Below are positions 1 through 9,338 of a DNA stretch of 64,000 nucleotides, in pieces. Position 1 is the first letter of the stretch. Each line of letters starts with the position of its first letter. Source of the stretch: Roseivirga sp. (GTDB lineage Bacteria > Bacteroidota > Bacteroidia > Cytophagales > Cyclobacteriaceae); contig JAAWWF010000033.1 of the NCBI GenBank assembly GCA_021404565.1, forward strand, positions 1 through 64,000. Direction: 5' to 3'. A program made the translations under genes and the position numbers. The notes beneath the pieces are model-generated. The model worked only from the letters and a program-made list of their open reading frames with translations, was not told the DNA's origin and made no database searches.

Positions 1-299
1 AAGGGTAAAAGGGTTTAAAAAGAAGTGTATAATCTAGTTACGCAAAGAAAACCAAACCAATTAAGAGAAAATGCTCCAGGGTAAGGGTGACTAATGGTAA
101 AGAAGTAAATGCGTACATCCCAGGTGAAGGTCAAAACCTTCAGCAGCCCCCAATGAAATTGATCAGAGGAGGAAGAGTAAAAGATCTTCCCGGTGTGAGA
201 TACCACATTATCAGAGGTGCATTAGATACCGCTGGAGTAAATGGTAGAACTCAACGCAGATCGAAATACGGTGCGAAGAGACCTAAAGTAAAAAAATAG
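1..299 (+). CDS. rpsL: 30S ribosomal protein S12, 3' part (5' end outside or garbled)
   Basis: S12 sits at the decoding centre of the 30S subunit and is the classic streptomycin-resistance protein. From about position 81 the reading frame is intact and carries the family motifs [26 protein letters not shown] and the basic C-terminus [10 protein letters not shown], ending at the TAG at 297-299. Positions 1-80 can still be recognised as S12 codons (fragments encoding the VYT..TPKKPN..LRK stretch) but contain several one-base insertions and deletions and in-frame stops. Because S12 is essential, I read this as poor sequence at a contig end rather than a real mutation. First gene of the str operon (rpsL-rpsG-fusA-rpsJ). 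Confidence 0.93.
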
Positions 300-312
300 A
301 ATTTTATAACTA

Positions 313-780
313 ATGAGAAAATCTAAACCAAAGAAGAGATATATTCTTCCGGACCCAAAGTTCAGTGACACTTTGGTAACGAAGTTCGTGAACTACCTGA
401 TGGTTGACGGGAAGAAGAGTATTGCCTACGGAATTTTCTATGATGCGATAGCATTGGTAGAAGAGCGTACGGGTGAGAATGGTCTTGAGACTTGGAAAAA
501 AGCATTGAGTAACATCATGCCTTCAGTAGAAGTTAAGAGTCGAAGAGTGGGAGGAGCCACTTTCCAGGTGCCTATCGAAGTGCGTCCCGGTCGTAAAACT
601 TCACTGGGAATCAAGTGGATGATCAGTTTTGCCAGAAAAAGAGGAGAGAAGACCATGATGGAGAGGCTTGCTGGTGAAATCATCGCTGGTTCGAAGGGAG
701 AGGGAGCTGCTGTGAAGAAGAAGGACGATACCCACAGAATGGCTGATGCGAACAAAGCATTTTCACACTTTAGATTTTAA
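313..780 (+). CDS. rpsG: 30S ribosomal protein S7
   Basis: S7 nucleates assembly of the 3' major domain (head) of 16S rRNA and lines the E site. The 155-residue length and the basic start MRKSKPKKR are normal for the bacterial family. The conserved segment [12 protein letters not shown] and the region with [10 protein letters not shown], which carry the rRNA-binding surface, are present. It starts 13 bases after rpsL and ends 13 bases before fusA, so the three genes are one transcription unit. Confidence 0.98.
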   Translation: MRKSKPKKRYILPDPKFSDTLVTKFVNYLMVDGKKSIAYGIFYDAIALVEERTGENGLETWKKALSNIMPSVEVKSRRVGGATFQVPIEVRPGRKTSLGIKWMISFARKRGEKTMMERLAGEIIAGSKGEGAAVKKKDDTHRMADANKAFSHFRF

Positions 781-793
781 TTCCTAGACTACA

Positions 794-2893
794 ATGGCAA
801 GAGATTTAAAATTTACGCGTAACATCGGTATTGCTGCTCACATTGATGCAGGTAAAACAACTACTACCGAGCGTGTACTGTACTATACTGGTGTTTCCCA
901 CAAAATTGGTGAGGTTCACGATGGTGCAGCTACCATGGACTGGATGGAGCAGGAGCAGGAAAGAGGTATTACTATTACTTCTGCTGCAACTACTGTATTC
1001 TGGCCATATAAAGGAGATGAGTACCATATCAATATTATTGATACTCCCGGTCACGTGGATTTTACCGTAGAGGTAAACCGCTCTCTGAGAGTATTGGATG
1101 GTTTGGTGTTCTTGTTTTCTGCTGTTGATGGTGTTGAGCCACAATCAGAAACTAACTGGAGACTTGCAGATAATTACAAGGTTGCCAGAATTGGTTTTGT
1201 AAACAAAATGGACCGTGCCGGTGCAGACTTTTTAATGGTTTGTGGTCAGGTAAAGGAAATGTTGGGTACAAAAGCAGTTCCATTGCAATTGCCTATTGGT
1301 GCTGAAGAGAATTTCAAAGGAGTGGTTGACTTGGTTGAAAACAAGGCGATCGTTTGGAATGAAGCCGATCAGGGAATGACTTTCGAAGAAGTGCCGATTC
1401 CTGAAGATATGCAGGATGAGGTGGATCAATACAGAGAAGGTCTGCTGGAAGCAATCGCTGAGTACGATGACACCTTGATGGAGAAATTCTTCGAGGATGC
1501 TGACTCAATTACCAAAGATGAAATCCTTGCTGCTTTGAGACAGGCTACTATCAACCTGGACTTCGTTCCAATGATGTGTGGTTCTGCTTTCAAAAACAAA
1601 GGTGTTCAAACACTGCTCGATTATGTGATGGAGCTTTTGCCTTCTCCTTTAGACAGAGATAGTATTGTAGGCACTGACCCTGATTCGGAAGAAGAAGTTT
1701 CAAGAAAACCTTCTCCTCAAGATCCGTTTGCAGCTTTGGCATTTAAGATTGCTACCGATCCATTCGTAGGTCGTCTTTGCTTTGTGAGATCTTACTCAGG
1801 TATGCTCGAGTCCGGCTCTTACGTTTTTAACACAAGAACTGGTAAGAAGGAAAGAATTTCAAGAATCTTCCAAATGCATGCCAACAAGCAAAACGCAATT
1901 CCAGAGCTTCACGCTGGGGATATTGCCGCTGTGGTAGGCTTTAAGGATATCAAAACAGGTGATACACTCTGTGATGAGAAGAACAAAATTGTTCTTGAAT
2001 CTATGGACTTCCCTGATCCTGTAATCGGTTATGCCATTGAGCCTAAAACTCAGGCCGATGTTGATAAACTGGGGATGGCTATTGCCAAGCTGGTTGAAGA
2101 GGATCCTACATTGGTGGTTAACACTGATGAGGAGACTGGTCAGACCATCCTGAGAGGTATGGGTGAGCTTCACTTAGATATTATCATGGATCGTATGAGA
2201 CGTGAGTTTAAAGTAGAAGTAAACCAGGGAGCACCACAGGTGGCTTACAAAGAAGCTGTTACTACTCTTGTTGATCATAAAGAGGTATACAAAAAGCAAT
2301 CAGGTGGTAGAGGTAAGTTTGCCGATATCGTATTTGAATTGGGCCCAAAAGACGAAGATGTAGAGGCCAGAGGTCTGCAGTTTGAGAATAAGATTGTTGG
2401 TGGTGTGATTCCTAAAGAATTCATCCCTGCGATTGAGAAAGGTTTCAAAACAGCTATGGACAATGGACCACTCGCAGGCTATCCTGTAGAGGACATGAAG
2501 GTGAAACTTTATCATGGTTCATTCCATGACGTGGATTCAGATTCTCTGTCTTTCGAACTGGCTGCAAGAATGGGCTTCAGAGAAGCTGCTAAAAAGGCTG
2601 GTCCGAAACTGATGGAGCCAATCATGTCTGTGGATGTGGTAACTCCTGACGAATATACTGGGTCAATCACAGGTGATCTGAACAGAAGAAGAGGTATGAT
2701 GAAAGGCATGGATACTAAAGGTAACTCTAGTGTTGTGAAGGCCGATGTGCCACTTTCTGAACTGTTTGGTTACGTTACTGATTTGAGAACAATGTCTTCA
2801 GGTAGAGCTACTGCCAGTTTGACTTTCTCACACTATGACGTGGTGCCGAAAAACATCGCTGAAGAAGTGATCAAAAAATCAAAAGGAGAATAA
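794..2893 (+). CDS. fusA: Elongation factor G
   Basis: EF-G is the GTPase that drives tRNA-mRNA translocation. The 699-residue length is standard. The G domain shows G1 (AHIDAGKTT, residues ~15-23), G3 (DTPGH, ~83) and G4 (NKMD, ~137). Later segments include [10 protein letters not shown] of domain III and the domain IV region with [10 protein letters not shown]. Its position between rpsG and rpsJ is the usual str-operon place, which supports the canonical translational fusA rather than a paralogue such as a tetracycline-resistance or ribosome-recycling EF-G2. Confidence 0.98.
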   Translation: MARDLKFTRNIGIAAHIDAGKTTTTERVLYYTGVSHKIGEVHDGAATMDWMEQEQERGITITSAATTVFWPYKGDEYHINIIDTPGHVDFTVEVNRSLRVLDGLVFLFSAVDGVEPQSETNWRLADNYKVARIGFVNKMDRAGADFLMVCGQVKEMLGTKAVPLQLPIGAEENFKGVVDLVENKAIVWNEADQGMTFEEVPIPEDMQDEVDQYREGLLEAIAEYDDTLMEKFFEDADSITKDEILAALRQATINLDFVPMMCGSAFKNKGVQTLLDYVMELLPSPLDRDSIVGTDPDSEEEVSRKPSPQDPFAALAFKIATDPFVGRLCFVRSYSGMLESGSYVFNTRTGKKERISRIFQMHANKQNAIPELHAGDIAAVVGFKDIKTGDTLCDEKNKIVLESMDFPDPVIGYAIEPKTQADVDKLGMAIAKLVEEDPTLVVNTDEETGQTILRGMGELHLDIIMDRMRREFKVEVNQGAPQVAYKEAVTTLVDHKEVYKKQSGGRGKFADIVFELGPKDEDVEARGLQFENKIVGGVIPKEFIPAIEKGFKTAMDNGPLAGYPVEDMKVKLYHGSFHDVDSDSLSFELAARMGFREAAKKAGPKLMEPIMSVDVVTPDEYTGSITGDLNRRRGMMKGMDTKGNSSVVKADVPLSELFGYVTDLRTMSSGRATASLTFSHYDVVPKNIAEEVIKKSKGE

Positions 2894-2912
2894 GCTGTAA
2901 ATTCATAAGATA

Positions 2913-3218
2913 ATGACACAGAAGATCAGAATTAAATTGAAGTCATACGATCACAACCTGGTGGATAAGTCATCAGAGAAAATCGTAAGAGCTGTGAAAA
3001 CGACTGGAGCTATTGTTAGTGGTCCTATTCCATTGCCAACAGTAAAGGAGAAATTTACAGTACTGAGATCTCCACACGTGAATAAGAAATCACGTGAGCA
3101 ATTTCAGCTTTGCACCTACAAGCGTTTGGTAGATATTTACTCTAGCAGCGCCAAGACTGTAGATGCACTGATGAAGCTTGAATTGCCAAGTGGAGTAGAT
3201 GTAGAAATCAAGGTATAA
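2913..3218 (+). CDS. rpsJ: 30S ribosomal protein S10 (NusE)
   Basis: S10 binds the 30S head and, as NusE, couples transcription antitermination to translation. The 101-residue length is normal; the motifs GPIPLPT and [12 protein letters not shown] are the family hallmarks. It is followed at once by a strong terminator (3240-3269), so the str operon ends here. In most Bacteroidota rpsJ runs directly into rplC; here rplC lies 6.1 kb further on. A second, degraded copy of the 3' two thirds of this gene lies at 5980-6192. Confidence 0.98.
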   Translation: MTQKIRIKLKSYDHNLVDKSSEKIVRAVKTTGAIVSGPIPLPTVKEKFTVLRSPHVNKKSREQFQLCTYKRLVDIYSSSAKTVDALMKLELPSGVDVEIKV

Positions 3219-3239
3219 CAATACCTAAGCTATAATGGG

Positions 3240-3269
3240 AAGCCCTGACGGAAACGTCAGGGCTTTTTT
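3240..3269 (+). terminator. Rho-independent terminator after rpsJ
   Basis: A perfect 11-bp stem (AAGCCCTGACG / CGTCAGGGCTT) closed by a GAAA tetraloop is followed by a T run. It ends the rpsL-rpsG-fusA-rpsJ transcript. A decayed copy of the same hairpin lies at 6214-6245, behind the rpsJ fragment. Confidence 0.9.
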
Positions 3270-3324
3270 GTTTTTAATCTCACAAACACGAGTACCTTTT
3301 GCTCGTTTAAGGTACTAATCAGAG

Positions 3325-5971
3325 ATGTCGATTATTTCCAGGGTTTCCATAGTACTGCTTTTGGTTTTGGCAGGAGCTAAGCTTACCGCTCAGGAGCGAA
3401 GCACGGCAGGTACCGACTTCTGGTTCGGCTTTATGCAGAATCTGGATGGCTCATTGGAGTCGTCTCTGGAGATATTCATTACTGCAGCACAACCTGCCAA
3501 CGGCACCATTGCAGTACCCGGGCAGGGTCTGATCAATTTTCAGGTATTACCGGGAGAGACATTCAAATACGAGGTAGCCTCTGAAAGGAATAACCCTTAT
3601 GCCGCTTCAGGTTCAGAGCGAATCGAAAACAAAGGAATCCATATCACGGCTGATGCAGATGTGAGTGTGTTCGCATTCAATCGTAGGTTTCGTAGTGCCG
3701 ATGCTTCTATTATTCTCCCCACTCCGGCTCTCGGTTCCCAATACTACGTGGCTTCCTATTTTGAGCATGCACCTTCAAACGATATCTATGGTGACCGATT
3801 TTCAGACTCTGAGCTACTGGTTGTGGGGGTGGAAGACAATACTCGAATCAGGATCAAACCTACTGTCAGAACCCTCGGTGGTAGACAAGCAGGACGATTT
3901 TTTGAGATCACCTTAGATCAGGGTGAGGTTTATCAGGTCAAAGCCCAGGGAGATCTTTCTGGTACTCTGATAGAAACTGTCGCAGCGCAGGATGAGTGTA
4001 ATGGACAAAAGTTTGCGGTTTTTGGTGGTAACCAGTGGACGAGGGTCAGCGATGATACTTGTTATAATGCTGCGACCTCCGAGTTCGGGCAGATTGGCGG
4101 AGCCTTTGCCGGAGATCATCTGTTTGAGCAGATGCTTCCTGTGACTACCTGGGGGCGCGACTTTACTGTATTGCCCTTTGAAACCCGGGATGGGGGTTAC
4201 TTGGTACGCATGACTGCTTCACGACCCAATACAGTCATTACGGTGAATGGCTCAGAGGAGGTGGTGCTCGCGGAGCCTGGAGACTTTGAAACTATTAACA
4301 CCAACGAGCCGCTTGGGCTTAGCGCTAATTTCCCCATTCAGGTAGCACAATTCAGTAAAAGCCTGAGCTGCGATTTGCCCTTTGATGAATTTGGTCCGGG
4401 AGACCCTTTTATGCTAATGGTGAGTCCCAACGAGCAGACCTTCAGACAGATCACCTTCAATGCCCTGGCTTCCGATGTGATAGATAGGTATTTTCTCAAT
4501 GTGATTACTCCGACAGAGGAAGTAGGCGGGGTTTTACTCAATGGCAATTCAGTGTCTTCAGAGTTCAGCCCTTTCGTGCCTAATCCGGATATCTCCGTGG
4601 CCGTCATCGAGGTGGTTAAGGGGCAAGACATTACGCTTACCAGTAGTGACGAACGTGGTTTTATCGCGTATGTTTATGGATTTGGTCCTATCGAATCTTT
4701 CGGCTATGTCGCGGGTTCAGGCCTCAGTAATATAGACCTGCAGATTATCGCCAACGACCTGGCCATCGGTGAGGTAGCACCATTTGCCTGCGTAGATAGT
4801 CCGCTTGAGTTCTTTGCCGACTTTAATGAGGAGAATAGCAGGCTTACTCAATTTGATAACTTTCAATGGGATTTTGGAGACGGCACCACCGCTACAGGAA
4901 AGGATAATTTCCATACCTATGGCCGGACAGGTACCTACAATGTCAGTCTCTATGCTTCAGGTGGCCAAGGTGACTGCTTTATTGAAAAAACTGTAACTAA
5001 GGAGATCCAGGTGACAGAGGTAGTGCTGAATGACATTCTCGGAGAAACTTCGATTTGTCTGAATGTAGACTCCTTCGATTATACCGTAGATGGAGATCTG
5101 GGGAATGCTTTCCAGTGGGAGGTACAGGGTGGAATGATTATAGGAGACAATGATAATAGTGTTGTGACCATCGATTGGGATCCCTCGGCTCCGGTACATA
5201 CGGTATCTGTTACTGCTACGAATGCACCAGGTTGTACAAAGTCGGCTGCACTCAGTGTGTTTATGAACAGCGCTGAACCGTTGGATCGTGCTATTGTCTT
5301 TGAAGACGTACTTTGTCATGGTACCGGCACCGGTCTTGCCAGGATCAATATCACCGGGGGTACCGCCCCATATACCGTTTCCTGGAATGGAGGTGATGCG
5401 CCAGCCAATGTCCAGAATACCGGTCTTGCCAAAGGAAGTTATGGGGTGCAGGTGAGCGATGCCAATGGAAAGTGAAACCACCAGCGCCTGCATGAATGAG
5501 CCCACAGCCTCTGCCTATCTTGAAGTAAGCGGAGGAGTCAGCCCATATACCTATATCTGGAATCCAGCCACGGGAGTCGGTGATTATGAGGTGACAGAAT
5601 TGACTCCTGGTGATTATGTGGTTACCGTCATTGATGCCAATAATTGCGAACTGTCTCTTAATCTTCAGATTACCGGCCACAAGCCACGCGTGACACTACC
5701 GAATTCCTTTACCCCAAACGGAGATAATATGAATGACTCCTTTTCTCCCATTTTCGAATGCTTTGAGGCGCTTAGCTATAATATGAAGGTGTTTAATCGC
5801 TGGGGTACACTCATCTTTAATACCGATAACGTGCTTCAGCCCTGGGATGGTACCTATAACGGGCATTCTGTAGAGTCGGGGGCCTACAGCTTCAAAGCCG
5901 TATATAGTGGTGTCTTAAATGATAAGCCCTTTCAGGAAGTACTGAACGGGGCGGTAAGGTTGATGAGGTAG
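3325..5971 (+). pseudogene. Large gliding-type surface protein (IgGFc-binding-like, PKD, SprB-like repeats, CHU_C), frameshifted
   Basis: A secreted cell-surface protein of Bacteroidota type. Residues 1-23 look like a signal peptide. The region from AGTDFWFGFMQN to about residue 450 resembles the IgGFc-binding N-terminal domain. A PKD-like domain follows (FQWDFGDGTT), then a second Ig/PKD-like domain, then SprB-like repeat units ending GVQVSDANG and VVTVIDANN, and last a CHU_C gliding-associated C-terminal domain (LPNSFTPNGDNMND, FNRWGTLIF), which in this phylum directs T9SS export. The first frame (from 3325) stops at 5473-5475 inside a repeat. The rest of the repeat and CHU_C continue in another frame to the TAG at 5971. 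The junction also seems to lack the usual linker between two repeats, so a small repeat-mediated deletion is plausible; an assembly error is the alternative. It lies between rpsJ and a degraded rpsJ copy. Confidence 0.8.
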
Positions 5972-5979
5972 TAGTTCTG

Positions 5980-6192
5980 AAGGGTATTGCAAGTGGTCAG
6001 GTTTCAAAGTGAACGGTAAAAGAGAGATATACAGTACTGATATCTCGGCATGTGAATAAAAAGTCACGAAAGCAATCTCAGCTTTGCACTTACAAGCGCC
6101 AGGTGGATATCTACTCTAGCAGTCCTGAAGCTGTAGATTCACCGATGAAGCTTGAGTTGCCCGGTGGAGTGGGTGTAGAAATCAAGGTATAG
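5980..6192 (+). pseudogene. Degraded 3' fragment of rpsJ (second copy)
   Basis: Read in frame from 5980 to the TAG at 6190-6192, this stretch aligns with the C-terminal part of S10. From the VKE segment to the end, 44 of 58 residues match the intact rpsJ at 2913-3218 by hand alignment, including HVNKKSR, LCTYKR, VDIYSSS and VEIKV. One in-frame TGA (6010-6012) and substitutions at conserved positions (SPH to SRH) show it is not functional. The 5' third of the gene is missing. It begins right after the stop of the surface-protein gene and is followed by a decayed copy of the rpsJ terminator, so gene end plus terminator were duplicated as one block. Confidence 0.9.
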
Positions 6193-6213
6193 TAGGACTT
6201 GGATATAGATTAG

Positions 6214-6245
6214 AAACCCTGATGTAAAAGTGTCACGGTTTTTTT
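6214..6245 (+). terminator. Decayed copy of the rpsJ terminator
   Basis: AAACCCTGATG pairs with TGTCACGGTTT around a TAAAAG loop and is followed by a T run. It matches the hairpin at 3240-3269 in position relative to the rpsJ fragment and in most bases. The GCC/GGC pairing of the original has become ACC/GGT, so that pair is kept; one C-C mismatch and terminal G-T pairs weaken it. It may still end transcription of the surface-protein gene. From here to 6410 I see only AT-rich DNA with no gene and no convincing promoter. Confidence 0.6.
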
Positions 6246-6410
6246 ATGTCTTAACTTATAATCACCTGATTGCTATTTCAGGTTGATTGAGTAAAGTCTC
6301 AATGAATGGCCCTTTAAGGGTTGTTAATTGATTTAAATCGCTTTTTTGTTATATTTTAAATATATATTAAATTACTTTGATAATTAATTTTTAATTAAAT
6401 CTATAAATCA

Positions 6411-6707
6411 ATGAAAAAAAGTGTCTTCAGTATTTTAATCTTTACACTTCTTAATACTAGTATTTTGTTTGCGCAAAGTTTTGGTAATCAGAGTTGTACA
6501 GCAGGAGGAGAAATGTGGGTTTGTGGCAGTAGTCAACAAAATCAAGCTCATGTGGATTTTGATAACAACTGTAGTGGCTACGATTATGATGCCTGTACAG
6601 TAGTCAGAACTATTATTGATGTATGTTCTCCAAATATGCAGGAATCTCGAATTATTGAACCTGGACCTAATCCTGAAGAATGCTCATTGCTAAACCCAGA
6701 GTTCTGA
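6411..6707 (+). CDS. Small exported Cys-containing protein, unknown function
   Basis: A 98-residue product with a clear signal peptide (MKKSVFSILIFTLLNTSILFA, cleavage about residue 21). The mature part of about 77 residues holds six cysteines (in QSC, WVC, NNC, DAC, DVC and EEC contexts), which suggests disulfides. I do not recognise a family. It lies 7 bases before a propeller lipoprotein gene. Bacteroidota often pair small exported NVEALA-type peptides with six-bladed propeller lipoproteins; this gene has the layout but not the NVEALA motif. The link is inference from context only. Confidence 0.65.
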   Translation: MKKSVFSILIFTLLNTSILFAQSFGNQSCTAGGEMWVCGSSQQNQAHVDFDNNCSGYDYDACTVVRTIIDVCSPNMQESRIIEPGPNPEECSLLNPEF

Positions 6708-6714
6708 TAGCCAA

Positions 6715-7810
6715 ATGACCAATAAAATATTCAAGCCCTTGTTTTTATTTGGGTTTGGTCTTTTGTTCTTGCTAAGTGCTTGCTCGCAAAAGAAAAGATC
6801 TGCTTTAGAGGTGGTGAAAACTGATATATTGAGCATTGAACTACCTTCATATACTTCTGCTAATTTGATTCAGCCCATATTGTGGAAAAATGAGGGGGGG
6901 GGAGTGGTTGGCCGCTTATAACTACTTAGATCATAGTATATCAATCATCAACTTTTCTGACAGAAAGTATTTTAAACAAGTAAAACTACAAGGAGCCGGG
7001 CCAGATTTTGTTGACGGTGTTAGAGGAATCGCTTATTACAGGGAGGGTAACTTTATACTAGCTGGCTTAAAATATATAACCATAATCAATTTTGACGGGA
7101 AGGTTCTGGGTCGATTGAGACTCAATGATTCAAGTTCAGTTTTGGAAGGTTTTGATTTCTCTCGTGGGCGCCTGGAGGTTAATAGGTATTCAGGATTGCA
7201 GTACGATGCAATTAGCGGGCAGGTGTTATTGAGTGCTGTTCAAAGAGGGGCGGATGGTCGTTTTGTACGATATATTGCTGCAGTTAATTTGGCTAATAAT
7301 AAAATTGATTTGATTAAGGTACCTAGATTTGTGTCTAGAGATAAGGGAGAGAGTTTCGGTAATATAAGTGGTTTTAGTTTCAGGAGGTTGAATACTGGGT
7401 TTGTCATTAATCCACGTTATTCTTCAGAGGTGGTACTTATTGGCCAAGGTGAACCAGGTACCGTATATATAAACTCATCTATCACCTCAAATAAGGCTGT
7501 TGCCTACAATTTAAATAGTGATAAATATCAAAGCATTATAGATCATCATAATCAATCAGTTGAGTTTTACCCAATCTTTCAAAACTATGATCAGTCTTAT
7601 TTTTTTCGAATCCACAAAGGACCTATCGGTAAACCTGCTGAGAAGGAGCCATTCTATCTAATTATTGTTAATGAGGATTTTACGGTTCGTGAGGAAATGG
7701 TTTTTCCAGAGGGATACTATATTTCACCAATCGTATCAAAAGAGGGTGTTATGTTCATGGCTTTCAATAAGCATGATGATGTATTGGAGCTAGTCAGGTA
7801 TCGGTTTTAG
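6715..7810 (+). pseudogene. DUF4221-like six-bladed propeller lipoprotein, frameshifted at a G9 run
   Basis: The N-terminus is a lipoprotein signal with lipobox LLSACS (Cys at about residue 23). The rest reads as a beta-propeller (repeats such as YNYLDHSISIINFSD and LKYITIINFDGKVLG), like DUF4221 / BF3164-type lipoproteins of Bacteroidota. The first frame ends at 6921. The second runs to 7810 and joins it at a run of nine G residues (6894-6902); with eight G the frames fuse as WKNEGGEWLAAY and give one protein of about 364 residues. This could be phase variation, a sequencing error in a homopolymer or a true mutation. Upstream is the small exported protein (7-base gap), downstream a lipoprotein (6-base gap), so probably one operon. 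Confidence 0.75.
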
Positions 7811-7816
7811 GGGTCT

Positions 7817-8455
7817 ATGGAAAGGGGGCTTTTATTTTTCTCTCTTCTAATAGCTGTTTTTGGTTGTAGCTCAAACTCTGAAGTGGGTTTGGGTATTATT
7901 CATTTTGAAGACACCTTTTCTCAAAGACTACAGTTTTACAGTAACCCCGATACACTTACTGAACCAGTCTTCCATGTGGATATACACTATGAGGATACTG
8001 TGAAAAGCATACGTACTTCGTTAATAGCAGAAAGTGATACATTGGAGTTTTATCCTTTGTATATGAGAAGTCATAGTAGCCTACTTATACTACAGGTTAT
8101 GGAGCAGCGAGGTAATTGGTACAGAGTGTGTACCGATGATATCTATAAAATTACGCACTGGGTCTACCTAGAAGGAGAGGTGTTAGAAAGTTGGCGAGAG
8201 TTTTTGCCCACAGTCAGTACGGTAAGCCCGGCTGTTCGTACAAATCGATTGCGAAGAAACCCAACAGATAAGGCGCAAGAGTATAATGTTAATACTGAAA
8301 TGCTCTGTTTAAGAGTGGTGCACGTGAATGGAGATTGGTTGAAAGTCCGAAATGACCCTGACTATTGTAGTGCCAAATTTATTATTGAAGAAGAATTTGA
8401 AGGGTTTCTTCGTTGGAGAGAAGGAGAGGATGTACTTATATTTTTTACTCCTTAA
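7817..8455 (+). CDS. Lipoprotein with SH3-like C-terminal region, unknown function
   Basis: 212 residues with lipobox AVFGCS (Cys about residue 17). The middle has a segment RGNWYRVCTDD..HWVYLEG that looks like the end of a bacterial SH3-like fold. The C-terminal half has a second such segment, NGDWLKVRNDPDYC, ending with a short tail (FLRWREGEDVLIFFTP). Exact role unknown; SH3-like modules often bind peptidoglycan or proteins in the periplasm. It is followed by a dead tandem paralogue (8492-9119). Confidence 0.7.
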   Translation: MERGLLFFSLLIAVFGCSSNSEVGLGIIHFEDTFSQRLQFYSNPDTLTEPVFHVDIHYEDTVKSIRTSLIAESDTLEFYPLYMRSHSSLLILQVMEQRGNWYRVCTDDIYKITHWVYLEGEVLESWREFLPTVSTVSPAVRTNRLRRNPTDKAQEYNVNTEMLCLRVVHVNGDWLKVRNDPDYCSAKFIIEEEFEGFLRWREGEDVLIFFTP

Positions 8456-8491
8456 TGTGAACCAGTGTGATGCTAACATTATTGACTGACA

Positions 8492-9119
8492 ATGTATAGA
8501 AGTCTGCTGGTTCTTATTTTATCTCTCTGGCTATTTTCTTGCAAATAATCAAGGCCAAATGTAGGCCTAGGGCTTATCCATATCGAAATTGATTTTACAA
8601 CCCTCTTAGAGTTTTATGATAAGCCCGATGATTCCTTAGAACCCGTATTTTTTGCTAACCTTAATTTATGGGAAGATAGTGTAGTGATCAAGACTTCTCT
8701 AAAAAAGATGATGTATTGAAGTTTAATCCCTTGTGCCTGGGGAGTAGTCGTAGTATGTAGTGCTGCAAGTGTCAGAAGAGAGGGAGGGCTGGTAAAGAGT
8801 CTTGATAGATGATAACAGTTATATTCAACATTGGCCCAGGTCTGATGATTTTAAAATAGAGCCCTGGTTCGACTTTTTAAAATCAGTGAAGCAGGTAAAG
8901 CCTCACAGGGTAGATCAAAATCATTTGAGAAAAGCTCCGCGTAGTGGAGCCATATTAACTGTGCCTTTTCGAATTACTTGCTTTAGTATCATGAATATCA
9001 ATGGTGATTGGATAAGGGTGGAAAATAATCCTGTGCCAGGCATTAGTAATTAATCCTGTGCCGGTTTTCTTCGCTGGAAAAAGAACGGTCGTTTATTAAT
9101 AGTTTCTCCTTGTAATTAG
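8492..9119 (+). pseudogene. Dead tandem paralogue of the upstream lipoprotein
   Basis: It begins with ATG and a lipoprotein-like signal (SLWLFSCK) but hits TAA two codons after the lipobox Cys. Further on, in shifting frames, it matches the gene at 7817-8455: VGLGLIHIE against VGLGIIHFE, EPVFFANL against EPVFHVDI, HWPRSDDF, NGDWIRVENNP against NGDWLKVRNDP, and an end FLRWKKNGRLLI against FLRWREGEDVLI. At least one nonsense codon and several frameshifts are present. It is an old local duplication now decaying. No other gene is visible between 8456 and the rplC promoter. Confidence 0.85.
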
Positions 9120-9255
9120 ACTCGCGGTCTTCCGATTTTGAACTCTTGGAAAGTGTTTTGATCAGCCTGAATGCCCTGAAAACCCCTTGATTATGCCTCT
9201 GGGCGATGTGGATAAAAAGGTTGCGAAAATATCCGCCTATTTTTTATACCCACCC

Positions 9256-9285
9256 TTGTCCTGAAATATTAATTTCCTATCTTTG
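9256..9285 (+). promoter_or_regulatory. Housekeeping promoter of the rplC-rpsN transcript
   Basis: TTG at 9256-9258 and TATCTTTG at 9278-9285, spaced 19 bases, match the Bacteroidota sigma-A consensus (TTG, TAnnTTTG) exactly. Transcription should start near 9291. The promoter is needed because rplC is cut off from rpsJ by a terminator and 6 kb of accessory DNA. Confidence 0.85.
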
Positions 9286-9289
9286 CAGT

Positions 9290-9322
9290 CCGTTTGACGG
9301 GAGCACTCTGTTTTGGGTGTTC
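9290..9322 (+). promoter_or_regulatory. Two small hairpins at the start of the rplC transcript
   Basis: CCGT-TTG-ACGG (9290-9300) and GAGCACTC/GGGTGTTC (9301-9308 with 9315-9322, G-T pairs included) lie between the predicted start site and the rplC start codon. They could protect the 5' end or form a binding site for an r-protein such as L4. No family is recognised; the regulatory role is inference. Confidence 0.4.
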
Positions 9323-9338
9323 TAAACTAATAATTAAG

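Noticed and set aside
3268-3300. Possible promoter TTG...TACCTTTT before the surface-protein gene
   Set aside because: Spacing is 22 bases and the last base of the TAnnTTTG box is wrong; too weak to call.
4957-5505. 182-codon open frame on the minus strand
   Set aside because: It is the antisense of the repeat region of the surface protein and has no protein-like features.
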